Below, one piece after another: positions 63,264-64,000 of a DNA stretch of 64,000 nt. The stretch comes from Allokutzneria oryzae (GTDB lineage: Bacteria > Actinomycetota > Actinomycetes > Mycobacteriales > Pseudonocardiaceae). Both the position numbers and the translations under genes were made by a program. Each line of letters starts with the position of its first letter. Position 1 is the first letter of the stretch. The notes under the pieces are model-generated. The model did no database searches, had not been told where the DNA came from, and saw nothing but the letters and a program-made list of their open reading frames with translations. Where the stretch lies: positions 186,001 to 250,000 of the forward strand of contig NZ_JBHLZU010000006.1 of assembly GCF_042429765.1 (NCBI RefSeq), in the 5' to 3' direction.

Positions 63264-64000
63264 GTGTCCGTTCCCAGCGCAACCATGGCCGTGTGGGCCT
63301 CCGCCTGGCTGCACGGCTCGGCCGCGGCCGACGACGTGCTCGACGCCCTCGCCGCGTGGGGTGAGCTCCAGGAGGTCGTGGCCGCCGACGAGGAGACCGC
63401 CGACCGCACCGGGCTCCCGGTCGACGGGGAGCGCGCCGCCGGAATGGCGCTGTGGCTCGCCGCGCTGCGCGGGCTGGGCGCGGACTCGGCGGCGTTGGTG
63501 CTGCCCGTTCCCGGCGACGTGCGCGGGCTCGGTGGCGCGGGACCGTTGGTGCGACCGGCTGTGGAACGCGGCGAGGCCGCCGTGTTCGGCAGGGCGGGGC
63601 TCGCGGCCGTTCCCGAGGACGTCGCCGACGGGGTGCTGCGGTGGACGGTGTTCGCGGTGCCCGGCTCGCCCGGCGCGGACCACACGCCGATCGGCGAGGC
63701 CGAGCACGGGATGACCGTGGCCGTGCGCGAGGCCGCCGCCACGCTGGTGTCACTGGACGTCGCGCGGCACCGGCCGAACGTGCGCGCGGAGATCGCCGAG
63801 TTCATCTCGTCGCGGCCGAGGCTGGCGTGGCCCCCCGGGATGCCGCCGCGCTCGCTGCGGGTGCTGGAGCGGGCGGTCGAGGTCGAGGCGATCCTGCGCG
63901 CGGCACTCGGGGACGGCGAGGGCGGAGCGGTGTCGGCGTCGGCGGTCCGGGCGCGCGGCGAGGCGCTGCGCCCGCTGGCCGACGCGGTGCGCGGGGCCAG
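63264..64000 (+). CDS. Conserved actinobacterial protein, incomplete at window end
   Basis: 245 codons are open to the right edge from GTG 63264. VWASAWLHGSAAADDVLDALAAW, GMALWLAALRGLG, LVLPVPGDVRGLGG and EIAEFISSRPRLAWPPGMPPRSLRVLERAVEVEAIL suggest a soluble alpha/beta protein often found next to DUF3097 genes. Not recognised further. The 30-bp gap to the divergent gene holds both promoters or leaderless starts. Confidence 0.75.
   Translation, partial: MSVPSATMAVWASAWLHGSAAADDVLDALAAWGELQEVVAADEETADRTGLPVDGERAAGMALWLAALRGLGADSAALVLPVPGDVRGLGGAGPLVRPAVERGEAAVFGRAGLAAVPEDVADGVLRWTVFAVPGSPGADHTPIGEAEHGMTVAVREAAATLVSLDVARHRPNVRAEIAEFISSRPRLAWPPGMPPRSLRVLERAVEVEAILRAALGDGEGGAVSASAVRARGEALRPLADAVRGA

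Overview
The window comes from a high-GC actinomycete. It has GTG and TTG starts, GTGA/ATGA overlaps between genes, and the actinobacterial markers RbpA, WhiA, OpcA, a KstR2-like regulator, a DUF3097 protein and a mycosin-like protease. The mix of conserved gene blocks, a thiopeptide cluster and AfsR-type regulation suggests Pseudonocardiales, but I cannot name a genus. No transposase, integrase, rRNA or CRISPR array is visible.

Layout. 0-5.5 kb: a truncated flotillin with an NfeD-like partner, cspA, a divergent EamA exporter/MocR regulator pair whose start codons overlap, a PlsC acyltransferase and a KstR2-like repressor. 5.7-8.5 kb: a GGDEF/EAL protein, a small winged-helix regulator and tRNA-Arg(ACG). 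9.1-15.9 kb: an AfsR-type regulator divergent from an imine-reductase-like enzyme, a mycosin-like protease with a membrane partner, and an Imm1-like immunity protein. 16-24.8 kb: ctaB, then tkt-tal-pgi-zwf-opcA, the pentose-phosphate operon. 25-32.6 kb: accessory genes, namely a small secreted protein, a two-component system facing a MacB-like ABC exporter, and an atypical SDR with its TetR regulator. 32.6-33.4 kb: pgl. 33.5-35.3 kb: a decaying stretch with a duplicated secreted-protein gene (one copy dead) and remnants of ATP-grasp and GNAT/FemAB-like genes, followed by a secreted glycerophosphodiesterase. 36.1-47.2 kb: a compact thiopeptide cluster. 47.2-56 kb: rbpA, secG, tpiA-pgk-gap, whiA-yvcK-rapZ-uvrC. 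56-64 kb: a Rieske lipoprotein, a secreted beta-helix protein, a DUF6880-like protein, a secreted M28 aminopeptidase, an SPFH/NfeD pair, a DUF3097 protein and an incomplete gene.

The main result is the thiopeptide cluster. A 48-residue precursor with core SCTTTSVSTSSSSSS is encoded on the minus strand with a LanB-type glutamyl transferase, a lyase domain protein and a P450. The plus strand carries a pyridine synthase, YcaO, a short ThiF-like protein, an RRE/SagB fusion, a second SagB half and a small barrel protein that could be the terminal amide synthase. The core and the P450 point to the berninamycin class (35-membered ring, one thiazole, oxazoles, hydroxy-valine). The cluster sits between pgl and rbpA/secG/tpiA, so two accessory blocks interrupt an otherwise normal central-carbon neighbourhood.

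The second result is a family of three 63-bp palindromes, at 8.9, 15.2 and 57.9 kb. Their arms differ by paired, compensating changes. Each lies downstream of a minus-strand gene and beside a G-rich tandem repeat; one of these repeats contains the only run of N in the window.
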